Positions 1-10,538 of a stretch of 64,000 nt of DNA are shown here, piece by piece. Where the stretch lies: positions 30,735 to 94,734 of the forward strand of contig JASGUQ010000039.1 in assembly GCA_030057655.1 (NCBI GenBank), written 5' to 3'. The position numbers and the translations under genes were made by a program. Numbering within the stretch: position 1 is the stretch's first letter; the number at the start of each line of letters is the position of its first letter. The DNA is from Bacillota bacterium (GTDB lineage: Bacteria; Bacillota; Clostridia; Christensenellales; Aristaeellaceae). The notes under the pieces are model-generated. The model did no database searches and was not told where the DNA came from. It worked only from the letters and a program-made list of their open reading frames with translations.

Positions 1-500
1 TGATGGCCATGGGCAAGATGCTGATTGAAGCCGGGCTGAAAGAAAACTACCATGTATCCTGGGTGCCCAGCTATGGCCCTGAAATGCGCGGAGGCACCGC
101 CAACTGCTCCGTCGTCATCTCCGATGAGCCCATCGGCTCCCCGGTGGTCACCCAGCCCAATGAATTGATCGTGATGAACAACCCCTCCCTGTCCAGGTTT
201 GAGCCGCTGATGGAAGAAGGCGGTTTGATGCTGATCAACTCCTCCCATGTGGAGCAGACGCCCAAGCGCAGAGACCTTGATATCCGCTTTGTGCCCTGCA
301 TGGAAGAGGCGAACAGAATCGGCAATCCCAAGGTAGCCAACATGGTGATGCTGGGCGCTTACATCGCGGCCACCGGCGCTGTGAAAATGGATACCGTCAA
401 AGAGATGCTGGGCGCGGTCTTCCATGGTTCCAAGGAACACCTGGAGGATTTGAACATCCAGGCGCTGGAGGCGGGCGCGAAATACATAAGCAGGAACTGA
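1..500 (+). CDS. 2-oxoacid:ferredoxin oxidoreductase gamma subunit (5' end missing)
   Basis: Gamma subunit of a KorC/VorC-type oxidoreductase. In the cytoplasm, with thiamine-diphosphate subunits, such enzymes convert a 2-oxoacid and CoA to acyl-CoA and reduce ferredoxin. The frame is open at base 1: the split first codon reads as valine, giving V-MAMGKML, which in this family follows the GxGGQG motif, so roughly 15-20 residues lie outside the window. Family-typical stretches are SYGPEMRGG, NCSVVIS and NELIVMNNPSL, followed by a KVANMVMLGA helix near the C-terminus. A gamma gene normally follows the alpha and beta genes, so those are expected upstream. A terminator comes right after the stop, so this is the last gene of its operon. 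The 2-oxoacid used cannot be told from this piece. Confidence 0.9.
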   Translation, partial: MAMGKMLIEAGLKENYHVSWVPSYGPEMRGGTANCSVVISDEPIGSPVVTQPNELIVMNNPSLSRFEPLMEEGGLMLINSSHVEQTPKRRDLDIRFVPCMEEANRIGNPKVANMVMLGAYIAATGAVKMDTVKEMLGAVFHGSKEHLEDLNIQALEAGAKYISRN

Positions 501-517
501 CGCTGACCAATTATGCA

Positions 518-551
518 CATAAAAAAGCCAGGGAAACTTGGCTTTTTTATG
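518..551 (+). terminator. Intrinsic terminator of the oxidoreductase operon
   Basis: Inverted repeat with arms CATAAAAAAGCCA (518-530) and TGGCTTTTTTATG (539-551) around an 8-nt loop. The 3' arm supplies the T-run. It lies 17 nt after the stop of the oxidoreductase gamma gene and ends before the next ribosome site, separating the two genes. Confidence 0.85.
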
Positions 552-596
552 TTGGGTTGATACAATGCAAGCATGAGGAATCTGGAAGGTGAGAAA

Positions 597-1076
597 ATGT
601 CGGTTGAGCGTGTGACGAAGTTCCTGCAGCCCCTGGGGTATGCGGACAGGGTGAAGGAGTTTGAGGTGTCCAGCGCCACCGTGCCGCTGGCAGCCCTGGC
701 CTTGGGCGTCGCGGAAGCACGCATCGCCAAGACCCTGTCCTTTAAAATAGATGAGGAAAGGACGCTTCTGGTGGTCGCGGCCGGCGATGCCAGGATCGAC
801 AACCCCCTGTTCAAAGCCCGGTTTGGGATGAAGGCCCGGATGCTGAGCGCTGAGGAGGTTCAGAAAAGAACCGGGTATCTTCCGGGCGGCGTCTGTCCCT
901 TTGACCTGTATGAAGGCGTCCGGCTTTGCCTGGATGAGAGCCTGAAACGCTTTGACACAGTCTACCCTGCCGCGGGCAGCGCCGCCAGCGCGGTAAAGCT
1001 CAGCCCTGAGGAACTGCATGATATCACGCAGGGCGAGTGGGTGAAGGTGTGCAAACTGCCCAATGAAACGGAGTAG
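597..1076 (+). CDS. YbaK/EbsC-type aminoacyl-tRNA deacylase
   Basis: A 159-residue single-domain protein of the YbaK/ProX editing superfamily. Members hydrolyse mischarged tRNA in trans, classically Cys-tRNA(Pro). Visible family marks are AKTLSFK (44-50, with the lysine expected in the active site) and GYLPGGVCPF (93-102), the glycine-rich loop. The ATG at 597 is chosen over one 24 nt upstream because GGAAGGTGAG precedes it at a normal distance. It is monocistronic, bounded by terminators on both sides. A second, distant member of the superfamily is at 19787-20302, so this organism has at least two editing domains. The exact tRNA substrate cannot be read from the sequence. Confidence 0.88.
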   Translation: MSVERVTKFLQPLGYADRVKEFEVSSATVPLAALALGVAEARIAKTLSFKIDEERTLLVVAAGDARIDNPLFKARFGMKARMLSAEEVQKRTGYLPGGVCPFDLYEGVRLCLDESLKRFDTVYPAAGSAASAVKLSPEELHDITQGEWVKVCKLPNETE

Positions 1077-1103
1077 TCCTTTGTCTTGATCAAAGCGATA
1101 TGT

Positions 1104-1136
1104 AAAAAACAGGCCCGCACAAGCAAGCCTGTTTTG
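1104..1136. terminator. Bidirectional terminator between convergent genes
   Basis: Arms AAAACAGGC (1106-1114) and GCCTGTTTT (1127-1135) with A-runs on the left and T-runs on the right. It can therefore end transcription of the YbaK-like gene on the plus strand and of rplY on the minus strand. Confidence 0.8.
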
Positions 1137-1151
1137 TTTTTGTGTGCAGTA

Positions 1152-1787
1152 TTAAGCGTCTTCGCTGGGGGCGGCGGCTTCTTCAACCTCGGCGCCTTCG
1201 GCCTGATCTGTTTCCTCAGCGTCCGCCTGGACCCTCGGATAGGAAACGTTCAGGATCAGCCTGTCAGGCTCGGTTTCCACGGTCAGCCCTTCGGGCACTT
1301 CCAGGTCCGCGACCGTGATCTGATCGCCTGCCACCATCTTGCTCACGTCCACATCAATGGCCGGGGGGAAGTCGGTGGGAAGGCCGCGCACAGTGACCGT
1401 TTCCAGCTGCTGGAGCAATTCATACCCGGCATAAGTAACATCGTCCCTGCCGATGATGTTCAGCTGGATATCAGCCGTTGTTTCTTCTGTCAGCGAGACG
1501 CGCTGGAAGGTGACGTGAAGCCACTCGCGGCTGACCGGCGCGTACTGGATCTCCCTCACCATGGCGGGATAGGCAGTCTTCTTGTCTGCCTGCAGGTTGT
1601 AAATCCCGGTCATGCCAAACTTGTTGAGCGCTTTGCGGAACTCATCCCGGCTGATGGAAAAACTAAGCGAGTCCGCCCCCTTATATGACATGGAGCAGGG
1701 CAGAAAGCCGTCACGCCGCAGCTGCTTGATCGCGCCCTTGCTGCTGGGCTCGCGTTTTTGAATGGTCAAGGTGTTCTGTTTCTTCAT
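1152..1787 (-). CDS. rplY: 50S ribosomal protein L25, Ctc form
   Basis: A 211-residue L25 of the long Ctc/TL5 type, which binds 5S rRNA in the large subunit; the Bacillus homologue is a general stress protein. The N-terminal ~95 residues are the 5S-binding domain, with KREPSSKGAIKQLRRDGFLP near the start. Residues ~100-185 are the TL5 beta domain, and the last ~25 residues are a strongly acidic alanine/glutamate tail. The start is the ATG at 1787, preceded by a perfect GAGGAGGT site; an upstream in-frame extension lacks a ribosome site. It lies 174 nt downstream of typA on the same strand. A TATAAT-like box is visible near 1872-1877. Confidence 0.95.
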   Translation of the reverse strand: MKKQNTLTIQKREPSSKGAIKQLRRDGFLPCSMSYKGADSLSFSISRDEFRKALNKFGMTGIYNLQADKKTAYPAMVREIQYAPVSREWLHVTFQRVSLTEETTADIQLNIIGRDDVTYAGYELLQQLETVTVRGLPTDFPPAIDVDVSKMVAGDQITVADLEVPEGLTVETEPDRLILNVSYPRVQADAEETDQAEGAEVEEAAAPSEDA

Positions 1788-1961
1788 AAATACCTCCTCA
1801 GTGTGTTTAAAAATGGTGCGCATGACCTTTTTGTTAGCAGGCCCAGCGCTTCTTTTCCTGATCCTTATTGATTATACCATTCGTGTCAAATCAACTCAAA
1901 GCCGGGATTAATACACCCTGATTTGCAGGGCGTTTGATTTTGGAAAGTTTTTGGGGGATGC

Positions 1962-3788
<1,827 letters not shown>

Positions 3789-3857
3789 GGGCACCTCTTT
3801 CTTTTACAGGGGTCGATTTGGGGAGGATGGAGGGACGGCAGGGAGGAACGATGAGGG

Positions 3858-3913
3858 GGGATTCCCGGAAACTTTCTTGAAAGAAAGTTTCCGGACCTTC
3901 AAAGAACTTTAAC
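3858..3913 (+). repeat. Hairpin-plus-tail repeat, copy 1
   Basis: Perfect 14-bp stem CCGGAAACTTTCTT / AAGAAAGTTTCCGG (3865-3878, 3881-3894) followed by the tail ACCTTCAAAGAACTTTAA. The same stem and tail occur at 20932-20983 in this orientation and at 24521-24579 and 31009-31068 in the opposite one. This is the only copy that does not directly follow a stop codon. Confidence 0.8.
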
Positions 3914-3987
3914 CTTTGCCTGAGCTTTCATGGAGCGTGCTGTTTCTCTCAATGTTAGATTCCGGGTCAAGGGATGAAATCCCTTGT

Positions 3988-4031
3988 CGGGGAGTCTGAG
4001 GGGTGAAACCCCTCAGGGTCCTTCCCTTAAC
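3988..4031 (+). repeat. Hairpin related to the hairpin-plus-tail family
   Basis: Stem CTGAGGGG / CCCCTCAG (3996-4003, 4009-4016) followed by GGTCCTTCCCTTAA. The layout of a stem, then GG(A/T)CC, then a TTAA end matches the family, but the stem sequence differs, so membership is tentative. Confidence 0.45.
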
Positions 4032-4042
4032 AGCAAAAGCGC

Positions 4043-4076
4043 ATAAAAATGCCCCGGGCGCAATTGAGCCGGGGCA
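4043..4076 (-). terminator. Terminator of the minus-strand small RNA
   Basis: Arms TGCCCCGG (plus strand 4050-4057) and CCGGGGCA (4069-4076). Read on the minus strand, the stem is followed by ATTTTTAT. It could also end read-through from asnA. Confidence 0.65.
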
Positions 4077-4241
4077 GATGGTTCGGGCAGGCAAAAGCAT
4101 TGCCTGTTATCCAAACGCAAAAAGCCAGCCGGCAAAAGGACGGCTGTCCGGCGGCTCGCCGCGGCGGAAACGGTTGGTTGTTGCCTTATCTGAGAAAATC
4201 AAAATCTTGGTCTCCATCAGCTGTTTTGCGCGCTTCAGCGC
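4043..4241 (-). ncRNA. Probable small RNA, about 200 nt, 6S-sized
   Basis: A consensus promoter (4248-4277) drives the minus strand into a region without a convincing gene, ending about 200 nt later in a GC stem and T-run (4076-4043). The segment contains further self-complementary stretches, for example CAGGCA/TGCCTG and a GC-rich CCGCC/GGCGG stem. Its length and isolation resemble 6S RNA, but that RNA is poorly conserved in sequence and I could not confirm the open central bubble. It contains a 36-codon reading frame (METKILIF..., minus strand) with only a weak ribosome site. Alternatives are a typA leader with an attenuator or a short coding transcript. Confidence 0.45.
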
Positions 4242-4247
4242 AGGGTG

Positions 4248-4277
4248 ATTATAGTCCCGGTACAGATCATGTGTCAA
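4248..4277 (-). promoter_or_regulatory. Consensus promoter for the minus-strand small RNA
   Basis: Minus-strand TTGACA (4277-4272), an 18-nt spacer and a perfect TATAAT (4253-4248). Both hexamers match the housekeeping sigma consensus. The predicted start is near 4241. Confidence 0.7.
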
Positions 4278-4353
4278 GACTGGTTCCCATATCGAACATG
4301 GTTTCGGCTTTTAGTCTTTGGCTTTTGGTTTTTGTAGGTTCTCATCAGTTATT

Positions 4354-4514
4354 ATACTGAACGAACGAATAAATGCACCGATGGGCTGAGAGATTTTGAT
4401 GGCTCCGCTAAGCCGAATGAACGAGGCGTAGTCACAGCCTACGTTGAGTGAATGAGGCAACGCGGAGGCGCAAAAGATCCAGTCCATCAAAGCATTTATG
4501 ATTGAGTTCAGTAT
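4354..4514 (+). repeat. 161-bp inverted-end element, copy A
   Basis: Begins ATACTGAAC and ends GTTCAGTAT. The outer ends pair as AAATGC/GCATTT and GATGG/CCATC; an inner part pairs GCGTAG/CTACG. It is nearly identical in its core to copies at 23954-24114 and 54112-54273. Its last base is the first base of the asnA stop codon on the minus strand, so it forms the asnA 3' UTR. No protein is encoded. Confidence 0.9.
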
Positions 4515-5521
4515 TATAGAAGCGGAATGCCGGCTTCGGCGCAGCCCTGCAGGGTCGCCTCATCCCAGTAGGAGGACTGCACCTCGCCGATGTGGGCCTT
4601 GCCCATCAGCAGCATGCACATGCGGCTTTGGCCGATGCCGCCGCCCATGGTGATTGGCATCTCGCCGTTCAGCAAAGCCTTGTGGAAGGGAAGCTCCCGG
4701 CGGTCATCGCAGCCTGATAGGCTGAGCTGCCTGTCAAGGGACTTGGGCGACACGCGGATGCCCATGCTGGACAGCTCCATGGCGCAGTGCAGGGTTTCGT
4801 GCCAGAAGAGGATGTCCCCATTTAATTCCCAGTCATCATAGTCCGGCGCGCGGCCGTCGTGCGGCTGGCCGGAGGCGAGCTTGCCGCCGATTTGCAGGAT
4901 GCCGACCGACCGGTGCTGCCTGGTGATGCGGTCCTCCCGCTGCTTGGGGGTGAGGTCAGGCCAGAGGTCCTCCAACTCCTGGGTGGTGACAAAGGTCATG
5001 TCATGCTTAAACTTCTGGTGAAGACGGGGGTATTTCCACTTGAGCAGGTCATAGGTGCAGATGATGGCGGTCGTGATGTTCTGCATGGCGTCCTTCAAGG
5101 TCTCAAGGGTTCTGTCCTCATCCGTGATGACCTTTTCCCAGTCCCACTGGTCCACATAGATGGAATGGAGGTTGTCCAGCTCCTCATCCCGCCGGATGGC
5201 GTTCATGTCGGTATAAAGCCCTTCCCCCACCGGGAAATTGTACTGTTTCAGCGCCTGGCGCTTCCATTTGGCCAGGGAATGCACCACCTGGACCTCGCCG
5301 CCTGACTGCTTGACATCAAAGCTGACCGGGCGCTCAACGCCGTTTAAGTCGTCGTTCAGGCCGCTTTTTGCCTCCACAAACAAGGGCGCGGACACGCGCT
5401 TCAGGTTCAGGGCCTTGGTCAAAAAATCCGTAAAGGTCGCCTTGATCAAAGCGATGCCTTCCTGGGTCTCATAAAGGTTCAGGGTCGGGACATAGCCCTG
5501 GGGGATCTTCAGCCTGTTCAT
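4514..5521 (-). CDS. asnA: Aspartate--ammonia ligase (asparagine synthetase A)
   Basis: A 335-residue class-II-synthetase-like enzyme that makes asparagine from aspartate, ammonia and ATP in the cytoplasm; length is close to the E. coli enzyme (330). Recognisable blocks are the RVSAPLFVE and GLNDDLNGVERPV region near the N-terminus, VVHSLAKWKR, and IYVDQWDWEKVI, followed by the C-terminal GGGIGQSRMCM motif that binds nucleotide. The ATG at 5521 is preferred to an adjacent TTG; both follow GAGGTGA. It is monocistronic, with the EamA gene 84 nt upstream on the same strand and copy A of the 161-bp element directly after the stop. Confidence 0.97.
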   Translation of the reverse strand: MNRLKIPQGYVPTLNLYETQEGIALIKATFTDFLTKALNLKRVSAPLFVEAKSGLNDDLNGVERPVSFDVKQSGGEVQVVHSLAKWKRQALKQYNFPVGEGLYTDMNAIRRDEELDNLHSIYVDQWDWEKVITDEDRTLETLKDAMQNITTAIICTYDLLKWKYPRLHQKFKHDMTFVTTQELEDLWPDLTPKQREDRITRQHRSVGILQIGGKLASGQPHDGRAPDYDDWELNGDILFWHETLHCAMELSSMGIRVSPKSLDRQLSLSGCDDRRELPFHKALLNGEMPITMGGGIGQSRMCMLLMGKAHIGEVQSSYWDEATLQGCAEAGIPLL

Positions 5522-5605
5522 CAACTCACCTCAAAACAAAAACTTGGTTCAGTGTATACCAGAAGGGCTGGTTTGGCAAAAACCGCCCTGTGTTTTCTCT
5601 GTATA

Positions 5606-6529
5606 TCAGATCTGTATCGGCAGCAAGAGCAGGATCACGCCAAACAGGGTGAGGAGGGCGCCATAGACCTCGCGGGAGGTCACCTTTTCCTTCAGGAAAA
5701 AGGCGGAGATCGGCAGGATCATCACCGGCATCAGGCTCATGAGCATGGAGGCCACGGCGACCTGGGTCATTTTGATGGCGATCATGGACATGACCATGCC
5801 AATCAGCGTGCCCAGGATTACGCTTGCCATGATGGTCAGCCTGCCGGAGCGGCTTTTGCATACGGCGGGCACAGTCGGCCACTGGCGCAGAAAAGTCAGC
5901 AGGATCATCATGCCAAGGTTGCCGCCGACCAGGCGGATCTGGGCGGCCGTGTAGGCGTCCAAATCGGCCATGCTCGCCTTTGAGAAGATGGCCCCGGTGA
6001 CCTGCCCCAGGGTGGCAAGCACCGCAAAGAGCACGCCCAGCAAAAGATTTTTTGTCTGACCGGCTTGGTTTTTCCCCTGATCCAATGCCTTCGCGTTTTG
6101 CATGTCCGCCTGGATCACCCACATGATGCCTAAAACCGCAAGCAGGATGCCCAGGACATGCTTGATGGTGAGCATTTCACCCAAAAAAATGGAGCCTAAA
6201 AGAGCGGCGAAAATGGGGTTTGCTGAATAAATCAGCATCGCTTTCTTGGCGCCCAGGTTTTGATAGGCAGCGAACAAAAAGCCGTCCCCCAGGGAAAACC
6301 CTAAAAGCCCGGACATCATCAAAAGAAGCCACTGTCTGCCCGTGGCCTGAGGGATCAATCGGCCGTTGATGATGAGGGTCATCAGGCTGACGCCCAGAAT
6401 GCCGCCCACCTTGGTCAGGAAATTCAAAGCCCAGGGCGAAAAGCCCTTGCCCTTTTTTTCCGTGACCAGGCCGCTGATGGTCCAGCTTAAAGCCGCAAGA
6501 AGCGCGGCGCCTTCACCGATGAAGTTCAT
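5606..6529 (-). CDS. EamA/DMT-family transporter
   Basis: A 307-residue integral membrane protein with about ten hydrophobic helices arranged as two EamA repeats (roughly 1-140 and 165-307). It has an N-terminal acidic residue followed by the AALSWTISGL helix and a charged loop at ~145-160 between halves. The drug/metabolite transporter superfamily exports amino acids, drugs or other metabolites; the substrate cannot be told. It starts 22 nt downstream of the uvrB stop, so it may be the last gene of a uvrB operon. The start at 6529 gives a normal-length first helix. Confidence 0.88.
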   Translation of the reverse strand: MNFIGEGAALLAALSWTISGLVTEKKGKGFSPWALNFLTKVGGILGVSLMTLIINGRLIPQATGRQWLLLMMSGLLGFSLGDGFLFAAYQNLGAKKAMLIYSANPIFAALLGSIFLGEMLTIKHVLGILLAVLGIMWVIQADMQNAKALDQGKNQAGQTKNLLLGVLFAVLATLGQVTGAIFSKASMADLDAYTAAQIRLVGGNLGMMILLTFLRQWPTVPAVCKSRSGRLTIMASVILGTLIGMVMSMIAIKMTQVAVASMLMSLMPVMILPISAFFLKEKVTSREVYGALLTLFGVILLLLPIQI

Positions 6530-6551
6530 ACTGTATCTGCCTTTTTAACAA

Positions 6552-8570
6552 TTACTTGTGCCGGGTGCCGGAGCGGCGCCTGCGCACGCCCTGGGGCTGC
6601 TTTTTCTCGATGGGTTTTTCACCGCGCAAATTGAACAGCTGATCGCGCAGCTTGGCCGCCTTCTCAAAGTCCAGGTTCTGGGCGGCGCTGAGCATCTGAT
6701 CCTCAATGTGGCTGGCCAGGGCAAGCCTTTCCTCCTCCGACAGGCCCTGATCGCGGGCGTCCGTGTCGGTCAATTCCGCAATGGCGATCAGGTCGCGCAC
6801 GGCGGAGGAGATGGTCTCCGGCGTGATGCCGTTGGCCTCGTTGTAGGCCTCCTGGATGGCGCGGCGGCGGTTGGTCTCGGCGATGGCGCGCATCATGGAA
6901 TCCGTGGGCTTGTCCGCGTACATGATGACCCTGCCCTCCGTGTTGCGCGCGGCGCGGCCCACGGTTTGCACCAAACTGGTCTCCGACCGCAGGAAACCCT
7001 CCTTATCCGCGTCCAAAATGGCCACAAGCGCCACTTCAGGCAAGTCTAAACCCTCTCTTAAGAGGTTGATCCCCACCAGGATGTCATAAGCGCCCATGCG
7101 CAGATCGCGCAAGAGCTCCATGCGCTCCAGCGTCTTGATGTCGGAATGCAGGTAGCGCACGCGCAGGCCCAGTTCGCGCAGGTAGTCCGTCAGGCGCTCC
7201 GCCATGGCCTTGGTGAGGGTGGTGACCAGGACGCGGAAGCCCTTGTCCACCACCAGGTTGATCTCCCCCACCAGGTCGTCCACCTGGCCGGTGGCGGGGC
7301 GGACAATGATCTTGGGATCCAAAAGCCCGGTCGGCCGGATGATCTGCTCCACCGTCCTCTGGCTTTTTTCCGCCTCATACGGCCCCGGGGTGGCGGAGAC
7401 AAAGACGGCCTGGGGGATGCGCTCCTCAAACTCCTCAAAGGTGAGGGGGCGGTTGTCAAAGGCGGAGGGCAGGCGGAAGCCGTAGTCCACCAGCTGGGTC
7501 TTGCGCGCGCGGTCGCCGTTGAACATGCCGCGGATCTGGGGCACGGTGACATGGCTTTCATCTATGAAGCAGATGAAGTCCTTCGGGAAATAATCCAGCA
7601 GGGAAAAAGGCGGGTCGCCCGGCTGCCTGCCGTCAAAATAGCGGCTGTAGTTCTCAATGCCGGAGACAAAGCCGATCTCCTTTAACATCTCGATGTCATA
7701 ATTGGTGCGCTGGGCGAGGCGCTGCGCCTCCAGGAGCCGGCCTTCCTTCTCAAACCAGGCCACGCGCTCCTTCAAGTCCTTTTCAATCTCTTTGATCCCG
7801 CGCTCGCGCCCCTCCTCGCTGGTGGCGTAGTGGGTGGCGGGGTACAGGGCGGCGTGGGTCAGCTGGCGCAGGACGCGGCCGGTGGTAAGGGCGGTCTCTG
7901 AAACCTTCTCGATCTGATCGCCGAAAAAGTCGATCCGGAGGCCGTTTTCCTCCTCATTGACCGGGATGACGTCCACCACGTCCCCGCGCACGCGGAACAT
8001 GCCGCGGGAAAGCGCGATGTCGTTGCGCTCATATTGAATATCCACCAGTTGACGAGCGAGCTGCTCCGGCGTCATGGTCATCCCGGGGCGGAGGGAGATC
8101 ATCTGGCCCAGGTATTCCTCCGGGTCGCCCATGGAATAGATGCAGGACACCGAGGCCACGATGATGACGTCGCTGCGCTCCTTTAAGGCGGCGGTGGCGG
8201 AGTGTCGCAGGCGGTCGATCTCGTCGTTGATGGAGGCGTCCTTCTCGATGTAGGTGTCGGAGGAAGCGATGTAGGCCTCCGGCTGGTAGTAATCATAATA
8301 GCTGACAAAATACTCCACCGCGCTGTCCGGGAAAAAGGCGCGGAATTCCGCGCACAGCTGCGCTGCCAGCGTCTTGTTGTGCGCGATGACGAGGGTGGGT
8401 TTTTGCACCTTTTCAATGACGCTGGCCATGGTGAAGGTCTTGCCGGAGCCGGTGACGCCAAGAAGGGTCTGCCCGGTGAAGCCCTGCAAAAGCCCGTCCG
8501 CCAGGGCCGAAATGGCCTGGGGCTGATCCCCCCTGGCGGCGAAGGGCGCGACCAGTTTAAACTGATTCAT
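6552..8570 (-). CDS. uvrB: Excinuclease ABC subunit B
   Basis: A 672-residue DNA helicase-like subunit of nucleotide excision repair. UvrA loads it on damage, it verifies the lesion, and it recruits UvrC. The Walker A motif GVTGSGKT is at 38-45; the beta-hairpin region [12 protein letters not shown] follows near 95, a DESH Walker B box lies near 340, and the helicase motifs [13 protein letters not shown] and QTVGRAARN lie in the C-terminal half. A UVR domain ([20 protein letters not shown]) near 620-660 binds UvrC, and the tail is basic. Length matches the family. uvrC is also in this window (34149-35984) but in another operon. Confidence 0.98.
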   Translation of the reverse strand: MNQFKLVAPFAARGDQPQAISALADGLLQGFTGQTLLGVTGSGKTFTMASVIEKVQKPTLVIAHNKTLAAQLCAEFRAFFPDSAVEYFVSYYDYYQPEAYIASSDTYIEKDASINDEIDRLRHSATAALKERSDVIIVASVSCIYSMGDPEEYLGQMISLRPGMTMTPEQLARQLVDIQYERNDIALSRGMFRVRGDVVDVIPVNEEENGLRIDFFGDQIEKVSETALTTGRVLRQLTHAALYPATHYATSEEGRERGIKEIEKDLKERVAWFEKEGRLLEAQRLAQRTNYDIEMLKEIGFVSGIENYSRYFDGRQPGDPPFSLLDYFPKDFICFIDESHVTVPQIRGMFNGDRARKTQLVDYGFRLPSAFDNRPLTFEEFEERIPQAVFVSATPGPYEAEKSQRTVEQIIRPTGLLDPKIIVRPATGQVDDLVGEINLVVDKGFRVLVTTLTKAMAERLTDYLRELGLRVRYLHSDIKTLERMELLRDLRMGAYDILVGINLLREGLDLPEVALVAILDADKEGFLRSETSLVQTVGRAARNTEGRVIMYADKPTDSMMRAIAETNRRRAIQEAYNEANGITPETISSAVRDLIAIAELTDTDARDQGLSEEERLALASHIEDQMLSAAQNLDFEKAAKLRDQLFNLRGEKPIEKKQPQGVRRRRSGTRHK

Positions 8571-8586
8571 GGATGATTTCCCTTTG

Positions 8587-9816
8587 TCAAATCGCCCAGT
8601 TCCCGTTTTTCAAAATGGAAACCAGGCTGCCGTCCGCCTTGACGCCAGTTACGTTCAGTTCAGGGCCGCCAACCATGAAATCCACATGGATGATGGACTG
8701 GTTCATGCCGGCTTCCTTTTTTTCTTCCGCCGTCATCTCGTTCCCCCTGACATGGTTTTCGCCATAGGCCTGGCCCAGGGCAAAGTGGCAGGCGGCGTTT
8801 TCATCAAATAGGGTGTTTTTGAACAGCAGACCGGTCTGGCTGATGGGCGAGTCATCCGGCACCAGGGCGACCTCGCCCAGGCGGCGGGAGCCCTCGTCCG
8901 TGTCCAGAAGATCGCCGAGGATATCTTTACCTGAAGTCGCGTTAAAATCAACCACCTTGCCGTCTTTAAAGACAAAGCTCATCCCTTCAATCAGGCGGCC
9001 GCGGGTGGACAGGGGCTTGGTGGCCTTCAAGGTGCCGTTGACCTTGAAGGCATGGGGCATGGTGAAGATCTCTTCAGTCGGAATGTTGGCCATGAATTTT
9101 TCCCCGCTCACTGATTGAGAGCCGCCGCCTATCCAAAGATGGCCCTCCGGCAATTCGACCGTCAGGTCGGTCCCGGGAGCCTGATAGATCAGTTTGACAA
9201 ATTTTTGCTCGTTTAAGAATTGCTCACGCGCGCTCAGGCCTTTGTCATGCGCTTCCCAGGCGGCCACCGGGTCCTCCTGATCCACGCGGGTGACCTTGAA
9301 GATGCTTTCCCAGAGGGCAGCAACCGCCTCATCCTCAGACAAATCAGGGAAAACGCTTTTTGCCCAGGGCTTGGACGGCAGGGCGACAACGCACCACTTG
9401 ACCCTGTTTTCCATCACGTACTTCATCACGTGCTCGCCCGCCCTGGCGGTCGTCATCTGCCAGCGTTTGATCCGGTCCGGGGAAACGGATTTGAGCAGTT
9501 CAGGGTTTGGAGCCCGGAGGCTCAGCAAATGGAAGTTGCTGTTGTAGGCGGCCTCGTTGAAGTCGGCAAAGAGCTTGGGAATGGAATCAAAGGCCTCCTC
9601 CGGCGCGTGCTCATAGCGGGCCAAGTCGATCTGATCGTCAGAAAAAGCCAGGTGGATGTGGTGAACGCCAAGCTCATGGGCTTGTTTCGCGATCTCCCGG
9701 CACAGGGGCAGGCCATCTTCGTTCACACGGATGATCAGGTTGTCCCCCGGCTTGACAGAAAGGCCGACCTTGAGGATCAGCCGCGCGTATTTGATCAGGT
9801 TTTCCTGCAGGTTCAT
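8587..9816 (-). CDS. M29-family aminopeptidase
   Basis: A 409-residue thermophilic-type metalloaminopeptidase (AmpS/AmpT, M29). These cytoplasmic enzymes remove N-terminal residues from peptides with a two-metal site. Family marks are [19 protein letters not shown] at the N-terminus, the [11 protein letters not shown] region, and the metal-ligand-rich C-terminal half with [22 protein letters not shown] and [13 protein letters not shown]. The start is the ATG at 9816 after GGGAGGACACC; a longer frame to 9852 lacks a ribosome site. The stop lies 16 nt from the uvrB start on the same strand, so co-transcription with uvrB is possible. Confidence 0.93.
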   Translation of the reverse strand: MNLQENLIKYARLILKVGLSVKPGDNLIIRVNEDGLPLCREIAKQAHELGVHHIHLAFSDDQIDLARYEHAPEEAFDSIPKLFADFNEAAYNSNFHLLSLRAPNPELLKSVSPDRIKRWQMTTARAGEHVMKYVMENRVKWCVVALPSKPWAKSVFPDLSEDEAVAALWESIFKVTRVDQEDPVAAWEAHDKGLSAREQFLNEQKFVKLIYQAPGTDLTVELPEGHLWIGGGSQSVSGEKFMANIPTEEIFTMPHAFKVNGTLKATKPLSTRGRLIEGMSFVFKDGKVVDFNATSGKDILGDLLDTDEGSRRLGEVALVPDDSPISQTGLLFKNTLFDENAACHFALGQAYGENHVRGNEMTAEEKKEAGMNQSIIHVDFMVGGPELNVTGVKADGSLVSILKNGNWAI

Positions 9817-10077
9817 GGTGTCCTCCCGAAAAATAGATTGCGGTTTTTTCACGCGAAGTGATTATACCTTATTTAACCGCTGTTTGCAGAAAAATCGGGT
9901 CATACAGACGCTTTTCCCAGGACATTCACAACTGGCGGATAATTTCCCCTTGCGTTTAAAAACATAATGTATACAGTATACTTTCCTGAAAAGATTGGTT
10001 TTTATACCTTCTTTTGACCTGAATTTTACATTTTTATCAGGAAATACAAGGGTTCTGGGGTTTTCAGGCCTTATATC

Positions 10078-10114
10078 GACCTGATTTGACAGGTCCAGCG
10101 ACCTGTGTTATTGT
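10078..10114 (+). promoter_or_regulatory. Promoter with overlapping operator-like half-sites
   Basis: TTGACA (10086-10091), a 17-nt spacer and TATTGT (10109-10114). Three half-sites alternate over the -35 and spacer: GACCTG (10078-10083), CAGGTC (10090-10095) and GACCTG (10100-10105). They make palindromes with N6 and N4 gaps, placed where a repressor would block RNA polymerase. Confidence 0.6.
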
Positions 10115-10120
10115 GTAGTC

Positions 10121-10471
10121 GGGCCAAGGTAGGAAGACTGACAAAGAAGGCTCAGAAGGAGGGCGATTCACTGATTAACTTAGATAACGCACTGCCCTTC
10201 GTTGTATGCTTCGCCCGTTTAGATAACATCAAGCACTAAAATGAACTGGACCAGGTAAAAACTTGTTAGATCAGGAAGTAAACCACTAAAACCAAGGCTA
10301 AAAAACAAGTTGACCAAAACAGTTACTCCCCATCGGGGGAATATGATCGTTCCCGGGCGAAGCGACACACCATCTGGAACCAAGGTTATTTCAAACAGAA
10401 GGAAATCGAAGGCCCAGAACAACTGAATATGGAACCGATTGCCCGCCGCCTGAATCAAGGGGGCGGGTTTT
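10121..10471 (+). ncRNA. Probable structured non-coding RNA, about 350 nt
   Basis: This gene-free stretch has its own promoter and an intrinsic terminator. Local pairings are AGGGC/GCCCT around 10160-10195 and AACTTGTT/AACAAGTT around a 40-nt loop near 10260-10310, plus the short CCCC-ATC-GGGG. The 9-mer TTAGATAAC occurs twice, near 10179 and 10218. It lacks the conserved cores I would expect of RNase P RNA, tmRNA or SRP RNA, so I cannot assign a class. A ~66-codon open stretch without a start codon near its 3' end (about 10270-10485) has protein-like residues, so a degraded gene is the main alternative. Confidence 0.5.
10442..10471 (+). terminator. Terminator of the 10.1-kb RNA
   Basis: Stem CCCGCC / GGCGGG (10442-10447, 10462-10467) followed by TTTT. 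Confidence 0.7.
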
Positions 10472-10472
10472 G

Positions 10473-10522
10473 TTGTGCGCTTTAGCGCACAAAACAATGC
10501 TGCCGGTTTCGCGGCAGCATTG
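10473..10522 (-). terminator. Double hairpin terminating the large surface-protein gene
   Basis: Read on the minus strand, 17 nt after the stop comes a 12-bp stem (10511-10522 with 10494-10505, AATGCTGCC core), then TTTTG, then a second stem TTGTGCGC/GCGCACAA (10473-10480, 10485-10492). The first stem with its T-run is a good intrinsic terminator. Confidence 0.75.
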
Positions 10523-10538
10523 TTGAAGGAATGCTCTC

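Noticed and set aside
4003..4360. Two plus-strand frames between typA and asnA
   Set aside because: No ribosome site, cross a terminator and a repeat, and have random-looking composition.
10121..10471. tmRNA or RNase P RNA
   Set aside because: No tRNA-like ends, tag frame or conserved GAGGAAAGTC-like core is present.
10219..10497. Minus-strand 92-codon frame
   Set aside because: Lies across terminators, lacks a ribosome site and opposes the structured RNA.
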